Source of the DNA: Stappia sp. 28M-7
Lineage (GTDB): Bacteria > Pseudomonadota > Alphaproteobacteria > Rhizobiales > Stappiaceae
Length of the DNA stretch: 64,000 nt
Direction: 5' to 3'
NCBI RefSeq assembly: GCF_014252955.1
Contig: NZ_JACMIA010000001.1
Coordinates: 3,804,258 to 3,868,257, forward strand
Position numbers and translations under genes: made by a program. The notes under the pieces are model-generated. The model was not told the DNA's origin, searched no databases, and saw nothing but the letters and a program-made list of their open reading frames with translations. Positions 33,397-42,313 of this stretch are shown piece by piece; positions within the stretch are counted from its first letter, which is position 1; each line of letters starts with the position of its first letter.

Positions 33397-34712
33397 CGCT
33401 GATCGACCGCATCCTCGACCTTGCCATGATGCCCGCCGGCGAGTTGCCGGCCGGCGCGCTCGCCATGGCCCGCTTCTCGCTGTTCGACTGGCTGGTCTGC
33501 GGACGGGCCGGCATCGATGAGCCGCTGGCGGGCAAGCTGCGCCAGCTTGCGGACGAGGAAGGCGGTCGCGGCACGGCCTCGGTGTTCGGCGGCGCGCCCG
33601 CCCCGGCGCGCATGGCCGCGCTGGTCAACGGCGCAACGAGCCACGCACTCGACTACGACGACACCCATTTCGGCCATATCGGCCACACCTCCGTCGGCAT
33701 CTATCCGGCCGCCCTTGCCGCCGGCGAGACGGTCGGCGCCAGCGCCCGCGCCGTGGTCGAGGCCTTCCTCGTCGGCGCGGAAGCCTCGGTGCGTATCGGC
33801 ATGGCGCTGGGGTCCGTCCACTACAATCGCGGCTTCCACCAGACGGCGACAGCCGGCGCCTTCGGCGCGGCGATCGCCGCCGGGCGCCTCTTCGGCCTGA
33901 CCCGCGACCAGATGCGCGTCGCCATCGGCCTGTGCGCTACCCGCGCCTCCGGCCTCAAGTCGCAGTTCGGCACGATGGGCAAGCCGTACAATGCGGGCAT
34001 CGCCGCCGCCAATGGCGTGGAATGCGCAAGGCTCGCGGCCCTCGGCTTCACCTCCGCCGACGACGGGCTGATGAACGCGCAAGGCTTCATCCCCACCCAT
34101 TCCGACAAGCCCGATCCGGACGCTGCCTGGCAGTCGCCGCCGCCGGAGACGTTCCTGTTCGAGGACATCAAGTACAAGCTGCATGCCTGCTGCCACGGCA
34201 CCCATGCGATGATCGAGGCGCTGCGCACGGTGCGTGGGCAGGAAGGCCTCGGCATCGGCGATGTCGAGGCGATGGTGCTGCACACCAACCCGCGCTGGCT
34301 GTCGGTCTGCGACATCAAGGCGCCGCGCACCGGGCTGGAGGTCAAGTTCAGCTACAACTGGCTGGCCGGCATGGTGCTGGAGGACCGCGATACCGCGCGC
34401 GACGACACCTATACCGACGCGCTGGCGACCGACGCCGGTCTTGCCGCCTTTGCCCCGCGCATCACCGTGGACGGCGACCCGGCCTTGAGCGACATGCAAG
34501 CCAAGGGCCTGCTCCGGCTGAAGGACGGGCGCAGCATCGCCTTCTCGCACGATCTTGCCCGCCGGCTCGGCGAGGCGGAGCTTTCCGCCGGGCTCACCGC
34601 CAAGGCGAAGGCGCTGCTCGGCGAGGAAGGCGAACGGCTGCGGCAGGCGGTCGAAAAGCTCGACCGGCTTACGGCCGCCGATCTCGGCGCCCTGGTGGGA
34701 GCACGGGCATGA
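33393..34712 (+). CDS. MmgE/PrpD family protein
   Basis: A 439-residue MmgE/PrpD-fold protein. This family includes 2-methylcitrate dehydratase and cis-aconitate decarboxylase (itaconate synthesis). Family segments visible include NGATSHALDYDDTHFGHIGH near residue 75, SVHYNRGFHQTATAGAFGAA near 140 and KLHACCHGTHAMIEAL near 262. The start overlaps the dehydrogenase stop (ATGA) and the end overlaps the MaoC gene (ATGA). In this operon it probably (de)hydrates or decarboxylates a tricarboxylic or branched dicarboxylic acid. The substrate is not determined by sequence. Confidence 0.88.
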   Translation: MTLIDRILDLAMMPAGELPAGALAMARFSLFDWLVCGRAGIDEPLAGKLRQLADEEGGRGTASVFGGAPAPARMAALVNGATSHALDYDDTHFGHIGHTSVGIYPAALAAGETVGASARAVVEAFLVGAEASVRIGMALGSVHYNRGFHQTATAGAFGAAIAAGRLFGLTRDQMRVAIGLCATRASGLKSQFGTMGKPYNAGIAAANGVECARLAALGFTSADDGLMNAQGFIPTHSDKPDPDAAWQSPPPETFLFEDIKYKLHACCHGTHAMIEALRTVRGQEGLGIGDVEAMVLHTNPRWLSVCDIKAPRTGLEVKFSYNWLAGMVLEDRDTARDDTYTDALATDAGLAAFAPRITVDGDPALSDMQAKGLLRLKDGRSIAFSHDLARRLGEAELSAGLTAKAKALLGEEGERLRQAVEKLDRLTAADLGALVGARA

Positions 34713-35545
34713 GCGACTATGCGGACTGGATCGGCAAGCAAAGGCGGGTGAGCGAAGCGCTCGACCGCGAGCTGCTGGAGCGCTACCGGGCAACCCTGTC
34801 GGGCATGCTGTGGCAGACCGACGTGCCGGCCGGCGTGCACTGGTGCCTGGCACCCGACGTGGTGGAGCCGGCGGAGCTCGGCCGCGACGGCCATCCGCGC
34901 ACCGGCATCTTCCTGCCGGCACTGCCCCTGCCCCGGCGCATGTGGGCGGGCGGCCACCTGGAATACCGCAAGGCCTTTTCGCCCGGCGACGAGGTGACCC
35001 GCGTGACGACGATCCGCGACGTGACCTTCAAGCAGGGCCGCAGCGGGCCGCTCGGTTTCGTCACGCTGGACCATGTCTACGAGGTGGCGGGCGAGGCCCA
35101 TGTCGTGGAGCGCCACGACATCGTCTATCGCGAAGACCCCAAGCCGGGCACGGCCACCATGCCACAGCGGGGGCCGCAGCCGGGCGAGGACTGGCAGGCG
35201 CTGGCGCGCTGGCAGGTGACGCCGACGCCGACGCTGCTGTTCCGCTATTCGGCGCTGACCTTCAACGGCCACCGCATCCACTACGACCAGCCCTACGCCA
35301 CCGGCGTGGAAGGCTATGACGGGCTGGTGGTGCACGGGCCGCTGCAGTCGATCTGGATGCAGAACCTTGCCGCCTCGCTGCTCGGCAAGCTGCCGGGCGC
35401 CTTCACCTATCGCGGCCTGTCGCCGCTGACCTGCAATCGGCCGGTGAGCGTCGAAGCGCGCGAGGGCGAGGACGGCGCCCTGGAGCTGCGCGTGCGGCGC
35501 GACGAGGATGGGGTCGTCACCATGCAGGCCACCGCGAAAGCCTAG
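34709..35545 (+). CDS. MaoC-type hydratase, mesaconyl-/itaconyl-CoA hydratase-like
   Basis: A 278-residue double hot-dog protein. The C-terminal half carries FRYSALTFNGHRIHYDQPYA near residue 180, the hydratase motif typical of mesaconyl-C4-CoA and itaconyl-CoA hydratases. Those enzymes add water to give (S)-citramalyl-CoA. The N-terminal half is a degenerate FAS1-like MaoC domain. It is the third gene of the operon. A CitE-type lyase that could cleave citramalyl-CoA to acetyl-CoA and pyruvate is encoded at 46056-46895. Confidence 0.82.
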   Translation: MSDYADWIGKQRRVSEALDRELLERYRATLSGMLWQTDVPAGVHWCLAPDVVEPAELGRDGHPRTGIFLPALPLPRRMWAGGHLEYRKAFSPGDEVTRVTTIRDVTFKQGRSGPLGFVTLDHVYEVAGEAHVVERHDIVYREDPKPGTATMPQRGPQPGEDWQALARWQVTPTPTLLFRYSALTFNGHRIHYDQPYATGVEGYDGLVVHGPLQSIWMQNLAASLLGKLPGAFTYRGLSPLTCNRPVSVEAREGEDGALELRVRRDEDGVVTMQATAKA

Positions 35546-35605
35546 GCAACTCACCCCCGGCGGCCGTCTGGCGCGCCGGAGCGAGTTTTGGAGCATTGCC
35601 GAGGG

Positions 35606-36544
35606 CTAGCTCTCGATCAGGTTGCCTTCCCAGATGCCGCGGCGCACCAGGTCGCGCGCGACCTCCAGCGTGATCTGCTCGACGGCCCGGCAGGCCCGGC
35701 TCGTCGAGCGGGAGGGTTTGCTGACCAGATAGACCGGGCGCGAGATCGTCGGCTCGACGATGGGCGCCTTGAGCAGCTCGCCCCGGGCGACGAAATCGTG
35801 GACGGCGGCGGGGGCGAAGATCGTGTGGCCGGAGCCGCGCGCCACCAGTTCCTTGATCTGGGTCATCGCGTCCATCTCGATGACGACGTTGAGATTGACG
35901 TCGCAGGCCGCCGCGTGCCGCTCGATGGTCTTGCGCAGCCCGTGCGAGACGCCGGGCAGGATCATCTCCAGCTTCTCCAGCGCCTGCATCGGCACCGGCG
36001 CGCCGGGCGGGGTGTCGAGCGGCCAGGTATCGGGCGCGGAGAAGAAGAACAACTGCTCGTCCAGCACATGGATGATGCGGAAATGCTCGACCTTCTCCAG
36101 GTCGTAGATGAAGCCGATATCGACCGTCTCGTCCTCGATCCAGCTCTTGATGTAGCCGCTCATCGCCTCGATGGCGCGCAGCCGCACATCCGGCAGCTCG
36201 ACCCGCACGGTCTCGGCCAGCGGCACCGACATCACCATCGACACCGACGGCGGCATGCCGAAGCCGACCTTGCCGCGAATGCCGCCGCCAAGGTCGCGCA
36301 TCTCCGAGATGCAATGCTCCATGCTGGCGCAGATCTCGCGCGCATGGCGCACCAGCAGGTGCCCTTCTTCGGTCAGCACCGTGCCACGCGGCGAGCGCTC
36401 GACCAGCTGCACGCCGAGCTCCTGCTCCATGCGCTGGACGTATTGCGACAGGGACGGCTGGGCAACGCCCAGGACCTGCGCCGCCGCGGAGAGCGACGGC
36501 GCCTCGGAAATGGCGATGAAGTAGCGAAGGTGACGAATGTCCAT
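35606..36544 (-). CDS. LysR-family regulator, candidate controller of the ATAG-N6-GCAATAGC regulon
   Basis: A 312-residue LysR protein. The winged helix lies at about 1-60 (SLSAAAQVLGVAQPSLSQYVQRMEQEL), and the effector domain has a short N-terminal extension of the NAC/CynR kind. It lies 21 bp after the alcohol dehydrogenase gene on the same strand and is probably co-transcribed, divergent from the cyclase/HAAT operon. A LysR-type T-N11-A box in that divergent region (37867-37884) recurs before two other operons, which makes this protein the best candidate for their common regulator. Confidence 0.88.
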   Translation of the reverse strand: MDIRHLRYFIAISEAPSLSAAAQVLGVAQPSLSQYVQRMEQELGVQLVERSPRGTVLTEEGHLLVRHAREICASMEHCISEMRDLGGGIRGKVGFGMPPSVSMVMSVPLAETVRVELPDVRLRAIEAMSGYIKSWIEDETVDIGFIYDLEKVEHFRIIHVLDEQLFFFSAPDTWPLDTPPGAPVPMQALEKLEMILPGVSHGLRKTIERHAAACDVNLNVVIEMDAMTQIKELVARGSGHTIFAPAAVHDFVARGELLKAPIVEPTISRPVYLVSKPSRSTSRACRAVEQITLEVARDLVRRGIWEGNLIES

Positions 36545-36565
36545 GGAAGGCAGATTAGCCGGTTT

Positions 36566-37690
36566 TCAGCCGATCTCCACCACCTGACGGATCGCCGATC
36601 CGTCCTCCAGCCGGTCCATGGCGAGGTTGATGTCGGCCAGCGGCAACCGGTGGCTCAGCATCTTTTCCACCGGCAGCAGGCCGCGGCGATGCAGGGCGAA
36701 CATGCGCGGCAGGTCGCGCTGCGGCACGCAGGAGCCGATGTAGCTGCCCTTCAGCGAGCGCTCCTCGGCAACCAGCTTGAGCGCATTGAGCGCCATGCGC
36801 GAATCCGGATGCGGCAGGCCGGCGGTGACGGTGGTGCCGCCGCGCCGGGTGATGTCGTAGGCGGTCTCCAGCGCCCGCACCGAGCCGGCCAGCTCGAACG
36901 CGTAGTCGACGCCGCCGCCGGTGAGGTCTCGCACCGCTTCGACGACGCCCTCGCCCGCCTTGACCGCATCGGTCGCGCCCATCTGGCGGGCGACCTCGAG
37001 CTTGTTCTCGAACGGGTCGATGGCGACGATCTGCCCGGCCCCGGCCGCCGCAGCGCCCAGGATCGCCGCCATGCCGACACCGCCGATGCCGACCACCGCG
37101 ACCTTGGCCCCCGGCTTGATATGGGCGGTGTTGAACACCGCGCCCGCGCCCGTCAGCATGGCGCAGGAAAACAGCGTCGAGATGTGCGGGGCGATGTCCT
37201 GGTCGACCTTGACCAGCGACTGGCGCGCGACGACCGCATGGCTGGCAAAGGCGGAAATGCCGACGTGATGATGCACGGGCCGCCCGTCCATCGACAGCCG
37301 GCGGTGGCCGGTCATCAGCTCGCCGACGCCGTGATGCTTGGCCGCCTTCTCGCACAGGGCCGGCCGGCCTTCCGCGCAAGGGGTGCAGCGGCCGCAGCCG
37401 GGCGCGAAGATGCACACGACATGATCGCCGGGCGCAAGATCGTCGACGCCCGCGCCGACCTCCTCGACATAGCCGGACGCCTCGTGGCCGAGCACCATCG
37501 GCAGCGGGCGCGGCCGGGTGCCGTTGATCACCGAGAGGTCGGAATGGCAAACGCCGGCGGCCGCGATGCGGATCAGGACCTCGCCGGGACCTGGCGGCGC
37601 CAGCTCGACCTCGCGCACGGTCAGCGGCTTCTCCGCAGCGTAGTTGCCCTTGACCTCGCCCCGCTCCAGCACCGCCGCCGTGATCTTCAT
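36566..37690 (-). CDS. Zinc-dependent alcohol dehydrogenase, class III-like
   Basis: A 374-residue medium-chain dehydrogenase. Catalytic zinc ligands are C48, H69 and C176. The structural zinc lobe has four cysteines (C99, C102, C105, C113). The NAD site is VVGIGGVGMAA near residue 195. It resembles the AdhC/aryl- or fatty-alcohol dehydrogenases rather than formaldehyde-specific ones. It starts 273 bp from the divergent cyclase gene. With the aldehyde dehydrogenase gene at 43736 it could oxidise an alcohol to an acid before CoA activation. Confidence 0.9.
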   Translation of the reverse strand: MKITAAVLERGEVKGNYAAEKPLTVREVELAPPGPGEVLIRIAAAGVCHSDLSVINGTRPRPLPMVLGHEASGYVEEVGAGVDDLAPGDHVVCIFAPGCGRCTPCAEGRPALCEKAAKHHGVGELMTGHRRLSMDGRPVHHHVGISAFASHAVVARQSLVKVDQDIAPHISTLFSCAMLTGAGAVFNTAHIKPGAKVAVVGIGGVGMAAILGAAAAGAGQIVAIDPFENKLEVARQMGATDAVKAGEGVVEAVRDLTGGGVDYAFELAGSVRALETAYDITRRGGTTVTAGLPHPDSRMALNALKLVAEERSLKGSYIGSCVPQRDLPRMFALHRRGLLPVEKMLSHRLPLADINLAMDRLEDGSAIRQVVEIG

Positions 37691-37963
37691 GTCTCCACCC
37701 TCTTGCTAGTCGGCCTGCCGCCGCCGCCGAAGCGCGGCATTGCCCGTTTCATCCCGATGGTGCACCCTGAAGCCCTCCCGGCCGACGGGTCGCACCCCGC
37801 TGTCGGGCGGATGCTAGCGGCAAACACGCGTGAAGACAGAGCTTAAATGGCTTTTCGGCTTCGGTCATAGGTTTTTGCAATAGCCGAGCACCAAGCAAAT
37901 TATTGGTGCACCCTGTCGGCAATACCTAGGCTTCTTCATCTCACATGCTTTGGGAGGAAAGCC
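37691..37963. promoter_or_regulatory. Divergent promoter region between alcohol dehydrogenase/LysR and cyclase/HAAT operons
   Basis: A 273-bp region. It holds LysR-type box B (37867-37884) and, directly after it, a dyad GCACCAA-N8-TTGGTGC (37888-37909) that could be the activation half-site or an operator. A second GGCAATACC follows at about 37918-37926. No gene is supported between 37691 and 37860. Confidence 0.5.
37867..37884 (+). promoter_or_regulatory. LysR-type box B (ATAG-N6-GCAATAGC)
   Basis: ATAG-GTTTTT-GCAATAGC lies 80 bp before the cyclase start. It has the same 12 fixed bases and spacing as boxes A and C, and T-N11-A is satisfied. It is the copy nearest a LysR gene. Confidence 0.68.
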
Positions 37964-38929
37964 ATGAGGGTCTTCAACTGCACTGCGGCGCTCGCCGGGC
38001 TCGCGCTCGTCGTCGCCACCAGCCTTGCCCAGGCCGACAATCATAATCACCAATGGACGGAATCGCGCTGGGGCAAGGACGACCAGATCGGGTCGGCGAA
38101 CCTGATGACGCCGGAGCGCGTCAAGCTCGCCGCCGAACTCGTCACCACCGGCAAGGTCTACAGCCTCGGCATGATCGTGGGCAGCGACACGCCGGCCTTT
38201 CCGCCGCGCAGCCTGTCCGTGACGGTGCTCCAGCCCAACCAGATCACCAATAGCGGGCTGGGCGAAAACGCCTTTACCTACAACGACGACATCTTCATGG
38301 GCTGGCTCGGCATCGGCCCGCAGATCGACGGTCTCGGCCATGCCGGCATCGACCATGTCTACTACAACGGCCACAAGGCCGGCGACTTCGCCAAGGCCGC
38401 GGGCCTGACCGAACTCGGCCTGCACAACCTGCCGGGCCTCGTTGGCCGCGGCGTGCTGCTCGACATGGCCAAGTTCTACGGCGTCGACATGGTCGAGGAA
38501 GGCAAGGCCTACACTGCCGACGACATCAAGGCCGCCGCCGCCCAGCAGGGAGTCGAGCTGCGCGAGGGCGATGTCGTCCTGTTCAACTCCAACTGGATGA
38601 ACCTGCTCGACGGGCCGAACGCGGATCCCAAGCGCTTCGGCGCGGCGGAACCGGGCCTCGGCGTCAGCGGCGCCGAATATCTCGCCGAGCTGGGCGTGAT
38701 GGCGGTGGGCGCCGACACCTGGGGCATGGAGGTCGTTCCGGCCGAGGTCGAGGGCGAGGCATTCCGCGCCCACCAGATCCTGCAGCCGCAGAACGGAATC
38801 TACATCCTGGAGAACATGGATACCCGCGAACTGGCGAAGGACGAGGCGTACGAGTTCCTCTTCGTTCTCGGCCAGGCCCGCCTCAAGGGCGCGGTACAGA
38901 TGATCATCAACCCGATCGCGATCCGCTGA
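37964..38929 (+). CDS. Cyclase family protein (kynurenine-formamidase-like), exported
   Basis: A 321-residue protein of the putative cyclase/metal-dependent hydrolase family (PF04199). A signal peptide of about 25 residues (ends SLAQA) predicts a periplasmic location. The metal motif appears as QIDGLGHAGIDHVYYNG near residue 120, a variant of the HxGTHxD pattern, as in other members outside the kynurenine branch. Family members hydrolyse cyclic amides, lactones or formamides. It is the first gene of the operon that continues with the HAAT importer, so it may act on the substrate before uptake. The exact substrate is unknown. Confidence 0.85.
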   Translation: MRVFNCTAALAGLALVVATSLAQADNHNHQWTESRWGKDDQIGSANLMTPERVKLAAELVTTGKVYSLGMIVGSDTPAFPPRSLSVTVLQPNQITNSGLGENAFTYNDDIFMGWLGIGPQIDGLGHAGIDHVYYNGHKAGDFAKAAGLTELGLHNLPGLVGRGVLLDMAKFYGVDMVEEGKAYTADDIKAAAAQQGVELREGDVVLFNSNWMNLLDGPNADPKRFGAAEPGLGVSGAEYLAELGVMAVGADTWGMEVVPAEVEGEAFRAHQILQPQNGIYILENMDTRELAKDEAYEFLFVLGQARLKGAVQMIINPIAIR

Positions 38930-38991
38930 CCGGGCAAACAGACACGCGGGCGGCACGCAATCGCCCGCGGCTACTCGAAGGGAGTGAAACC

Positions 38992-40278
38992 ATGCGGAAA
39001 TTCCTGCTCACCACGGCAGCGATCCTCGCTGCCCCGATCGCCGCGCTGGCGGCGGAGAAGCCGGCCGAGCTCAAGGTCGGCGTCACCACGTTCCTCACCG
39101 GCCCGGCCTCCGTGTTCGGCGTGCCGGCGCGCGATGCCGCCGAGATCATCGTCGGCAAGCTGAACGCCGAAGGCGGCATCGGCGGCGTGCCGGTCGCCCT
39201 GTCCTTCATCGACGAGGGTGCCGGCGCCGAGGCGCTGACCACCGAGTTCCGCCGCCAGGTCGAGGGCGGCGCGCATGCCATGATGGGCGCGATCTCCTCC
39301 GGCAACTGCCAGACGCTCGCCCCGCTGGCCGAGGACCTCCAGGTCCTGAACCTGATGTGGGACTGCGGCACCCAGCAGATCTTCGAGAAGAACGACTACA
39401 AGTACGTCTTCCGCACCCAGGCCAATGCCACGCCGGAAATGCTCGCCACCGTGCTCTACCTGCTGAAGGTGAAGCCGGACTTCAAGACCATCGCCGTCGT
39501 CAACCAGGACTACGCCTGGGGCCGTGACAGCTGGCAGATCTTCTCCACCGCGCTGAAGGCCCTGAAGCCGGACGTCGAGGTGGTCGGCGAGTTCTTCCCC
39601 AAGTTCGGCGCCGCCGACTTCTCGACCGAGATCTCCCGCCTGCAGGCGATGCAGCCCGACGTCATCCTGTCGACCTCCTGGGGCGGCGACCTCGACACGT
39701 TCATCCAGCAGGCGGCCCAGCGCGGCCTGATGAACACCTCGACCTTCGTCATCCCGCTGGCCGAAAGCTCCCTGGAGCGTCTCGGCTCGACCCTGCCGGC
39801 CGGCCACATCGTCGGCGCGCGCGGCGACCACTACTTCCTGCATCCGGACCGTCGCGACGACGCGGACTTCAAGGAGTTCATGGCAGCCTTCGAGGAAAAG
39901 ACCGGCGCCCATGCGATCTACCCGGTCTTCCACATGTCGCAGGCGCTTGCCGCGCTGAAGGCGGCCTACGAGAAGGCGATCGCGGCCAAGGGCGGCGAGT
40001 GGCCGGAAGAGGACGAGGTCATCGCGGCCTTCGAGGGCCTGACCTTCCAGGGTCTCGGCCGTGAGGTCACCATCCGCGAGGACAACCAGGGCATCGAGGC
40101 CCAGCTCCTCGGCATGAGCGTCCAGAGCGGCGAATACCCCTTCGCCACGCTGGAAAACATCATGATCTTCGACGGCGCCGCACTGACCACCCCGGTCGGC
40201 CAGGAGTCGGTCGAATGGGTCAGCAAGCTCACGCCGGAATACGCCGCGAGCGTGAAGGTCGACAGCTACGAGAAGTAA
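38992..40278 (+). CDS. Branched-chain amino acid type (HAAT) ABC transporter substrate-binding protein
   Basis: A 428-residue Peripla_BP_6 family protein with a signal peptide ending in ALAA. LKVGVTTFLTGPASVFG opens the mature protein and IVVNQDYAWGRDSW-type segments follow. HAAT proteins bind amino acids but also aromatic acids, amides and short carboxylates. Position between a cyclase gene and CoA-pathway genes argues for a carboxylate. It lies 62 bp after the cyclase gene, with GGGAGTG before the ATG. Strong hairpins follow. Confidence 0.9.
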   Translation: MRKFLLTTAAILAAPIAALAAEKPAELKVGVTTFLTGPASVFGVPARDAAEIIVGKLNAEGGIGGVPVALSFIDEGAGAEALTTEFRRQVEGGAHAMMGAISSGNCQTLAPLAEDLQVLNLMWDCGTQQIFEKNDYKYVFRTQANATPEMLATVLYLLKVKPDFKTIAVVNQDYAWGRDSWQIFSTALKALKPDVEVVGEFFPKFGAADFSTEISRLQAMQPDVILSTSWGGDLDTFIQQAAQRGLMNTSTFVIPLAESSLERLGSTLPAGHIVGARGDHYFLHPDRRDDADFKEFMAAFEEKTGAHAIYPVFHMSQALAALKAAYEKAIAAKGGEWPEEDEVIAAFEGLTFQGLGREVTIREDNQGIEAQLLGMSVQSGEYPFATLENIMIFDGAALTTPVGQESVEWVSKLTPEYAASVKVDSYEK

Positions 40279-40296
40279 GAAGCGCCGGGACAGAAC

Positions 40297-40380
40297 GAGC
40301 GGATCTGGGCAGGCGTGCCCGGGTCCGCTCTCCCCGGCCTTCCTCCCGGCCCGCCCCGGACGGCACCCCGTCCGGGGCGG
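40297..40380 (+). other. Two hairpins between HAAT binding-protein and permease genes
   Basis: Hairpin 1 pairs GAGCGGA (40297-40303) with TCCGCTC (40324-40330) and includes an inner GGGC/GCCC. Hairpin 2 is a perfect 13-bp stem, CCGCCCCGGACGG (40351-40363) with 40368-40380, loop CACC. No T-run follows. They probably stabilise the upstream transcript or attenuate into the permeases. Confidence 0.65.
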
Positions 40381-40443
40381 TTGCCGAACACGCCGCCGCA
40401 GAAGACCTGCGGACTGTTCCGCCCATCGACCGAATGGACGACC

Positions 40444-41349
40444 ATGAACCTCACCATCTTCCTTCTGGCCCTGTTCGACGGCATCGCCTATGCGGCCCTC
40501 GTCTTCAGTGTCGCCGTGGGGCTCACGCTGATCTTCGGCGTGATGCGCATCCTCAACGTCGCGCACGGTTCGCTCTATGCGGTCGGCGCGTATCTGACGG
40601 CCACGCTCACCGGCTACGTGCTGGCGCTCGGTTTCGCGCCGCTGCTGGCCTTCCCGCTGATGATCGTCTCGGCGGTCCTGGTCGGCGTGCTGCTCGGCGG
40701 CCCGATCGAATGGCTGCTGCTGCGCCGGATCTACAACAAGCCGGAAGTGCTCCAGCTGCTGGTCACCTTCGCCGTCTTCATGATCCTGGAGGACGTGCAG
40801 CGGCTGGTCTGGGGCACCCAGCCCTATTTCCAGGCCTCGGCGCTGCAGGCGCTCGGCATGGTGAAGGTGTTCGGCGTCAACTACACCGTCTACCAGCTGA
40901 TCCTGTTGCCGCTGCTGGCGCTGACGCTGCTGGTGGGCCTGCGCTTCTTCCTGCGCCACACCATCCTCGGCAAGCTGATCCTGGCGACCACCGAGGACCG
41001 CGAGGCGGCCCAGTCCATCGGCATCGACGCCGACAAGGTGTTCCTGGTGACCTTTATCGTCGGCGCGGCCCTTGCCGGGCTCGGCGGCGCGCTGGCCTCG
41101 CCCACCACCTCGATCCTGCCGGGCATGGGCGCGGACATGATCGTGCTGTCCTTCGCCGTGGTGGCGACCGCAGGCCTCGGCCAGATCGAGGGCGCGGCCT
41201 TCACCGCGCTGCTGATCGGCCTCGGCCGCTCCTTCGCGGTCTATGTCTGGCCCGAGACGGCGGTGCTCGTCCCCTATCTCATCATGCTCGTCGTCCTGCT
41301 GGTGCGCCCGGAAGGGCTGTTCGGCAGCCCGACCGCGCGCAAGATCTGA
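40444..41349 (+). CDS. HAAT ABC transporter permease, LivH type
   Basis: A 301-residue permease with about eight hydrophobic segments and the LivH pattern (DGIAYAALVFSVAVGLTLIFGVMRILNVAHGS split over the first 40 residues). The coupling region is LATTEDREAAQSIGID near residue 185. The ATG at 40444 follows the two hairpins; the longer frame from 40315 would translate them. It lies 11 bp before the LivM gene. Confidence 0.9.
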   Translation: MNLTIFLLALFDGIAYAALVFSVAVGLTLIFGVMRILNVAHGSLYAVGAYLTATLTGYVLALGFAPLLAFPLMIVSAVLVGVLLGGPIEWLLLRRIYNKPEVLQLLVTFAVFMILEDVQRLVWGTQPYFQASALQALGMVKVFGVNYTVYQLILLPLLALTLLVGLRFFLRHTILGKLILATTEDREAAQSIGIDADKVFLVTFIVGAALAGLGGALASPTTSILPGMGADMIVLSFAVVATAGLGQIEGAAFTALLIGLGRSFAVYVWPETAVLVPYLIMLVVLLVRPEGLFGSPTARKI

Positions 41350-41359
41350 GGAGGAACGG

Positions 41360-42313
41360 ATGACCTTTCGTCTGGCCATTCCGGCCCTTCTCGTGCTCGC
41401 CATCGCCGCGATCCCCTTTGCCGCGCCGCAGCTCCAACTCCTGATGAACCTGGCGCTCGCCAAGGGCATCGCCGTCGTCGGCGTGACGGTGCTGCTGCGC
41501 GCCGGCCAGGTGTCCTTCGGCCACGCGCTCTACTTCGCCATTGCCGCCTATGCCGCCGCCTTCCTGTCGGCCTCCATGCCCGGCGCGGACCTCATTCTGG
41601 TGCTCGTCGTCGCGGTCGCCGGCGCGGTGCTGTCCGGCGTCATCGTCGGCCTGTTCGTGGTGCGCTACCGCGGCATCTTCTTCGGCATGCTGAACCTTGC
41701 CTTCTCGATGATCTTCTGGTCGATCCTGGAGAAGTTCTACCACTACACGGGCGGCGCCGACGGCATCCGCCTGCCGCGCCCGACCGTGTTCGGCATGGCG
41801 CTGGAGCGCGGTCCGTTCGAGCTGATCATGTTCTACCTGTCGGTGGCCCTGGTGCTCCTGCTCGGCTGGTTCACCATGCGCTGGTTCGCCTCGCCCGCCG
41901 GCCAGATCTTCCAGACCATCAAGACCAACGAGACCCGCCTGCAATATCTCGGCGTCTCGCCGCAGCGCGCGCTGCTGTCCGGCTACATCCTGTCGGCGGC
42001 CCTGTGCGGCACCGGCGGCGTCATCATGGGCATCGTCCAGGGTGTCGTGACGCCGGAATTCGCCTGGTGGATCCGTTCGGGCGAGATGGTCTTCATCGCC
42101 GTGCTCGGCGGTGCGGGCTCGGTCGCCGGCGCCTTCGTCGGCGCGGTCATCTACGAGACCATCCGCACCTACGCCTCGGCCTTTGCCGGCGACGTGTGGC
42201 AGATGGTGCTCGGCGGCTTCCTGCTCGTCATCATCCTGTTCGCACCCAAGGGTGTGATCGGCATCTACGACGCGGCGCTTGCCCGCCTGACCGGCAAAGG
42301 GAGGTCGGAATGA
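41360..42313 (+). CDS. HAAT ABC transporter permease, LivM type
   Basis: A 317-residue permease with about nine hydrophobic segments. Family features are VLLRAGQVSFGHALYFAIAAY near residue 45 and TNETRLQYLGVSPQRALLSGY near 190. GAGGAGG-like ribosome sequence precedes the ATG at 41360. Its stop overlaps the LivG start (ATGA). Confidence 0.9.
   Translation: MTFRLAIPALLVLAIAAIPFAAPQLQLLMNLALAKGIAVVGVTVLLRAGQVSFGHALYFAIAAYAAAFLSASMPGADLILVLVVAVAGAVLSGVIVGLFVVRYRGIFFGMLNLAFSMIFWSILEKFYHYTGGADGIRLPRPTVFGMALERGPFELIMFYLSVALVLLLGWFTMRWFASPAGQIFQTIKTNETRLQYLGVSPQRALLSGYILSAALCGTGGVIMGIVQGVVTPEFAWWIRSGEMVFIAVLGGAGSVAGAFVGAVIYETIRTYASAFAGDVWQMVLGGFLLVIILFAPKGVIGIYDAALARLTGKGRSE

Noticed and set aside
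35546-35605. Terminator between the MaoC gene and the convergent LysR gene
   Set aside because: CCGGCG and CGCCGG arms can pair, but the loop is long, the stem is short and there is no T-run on either side.
38247-38254. CCAATAGC inside the cyclase gene
   Set aside because: It is within the coding sequence, differs at one position and has no ATAG partner.
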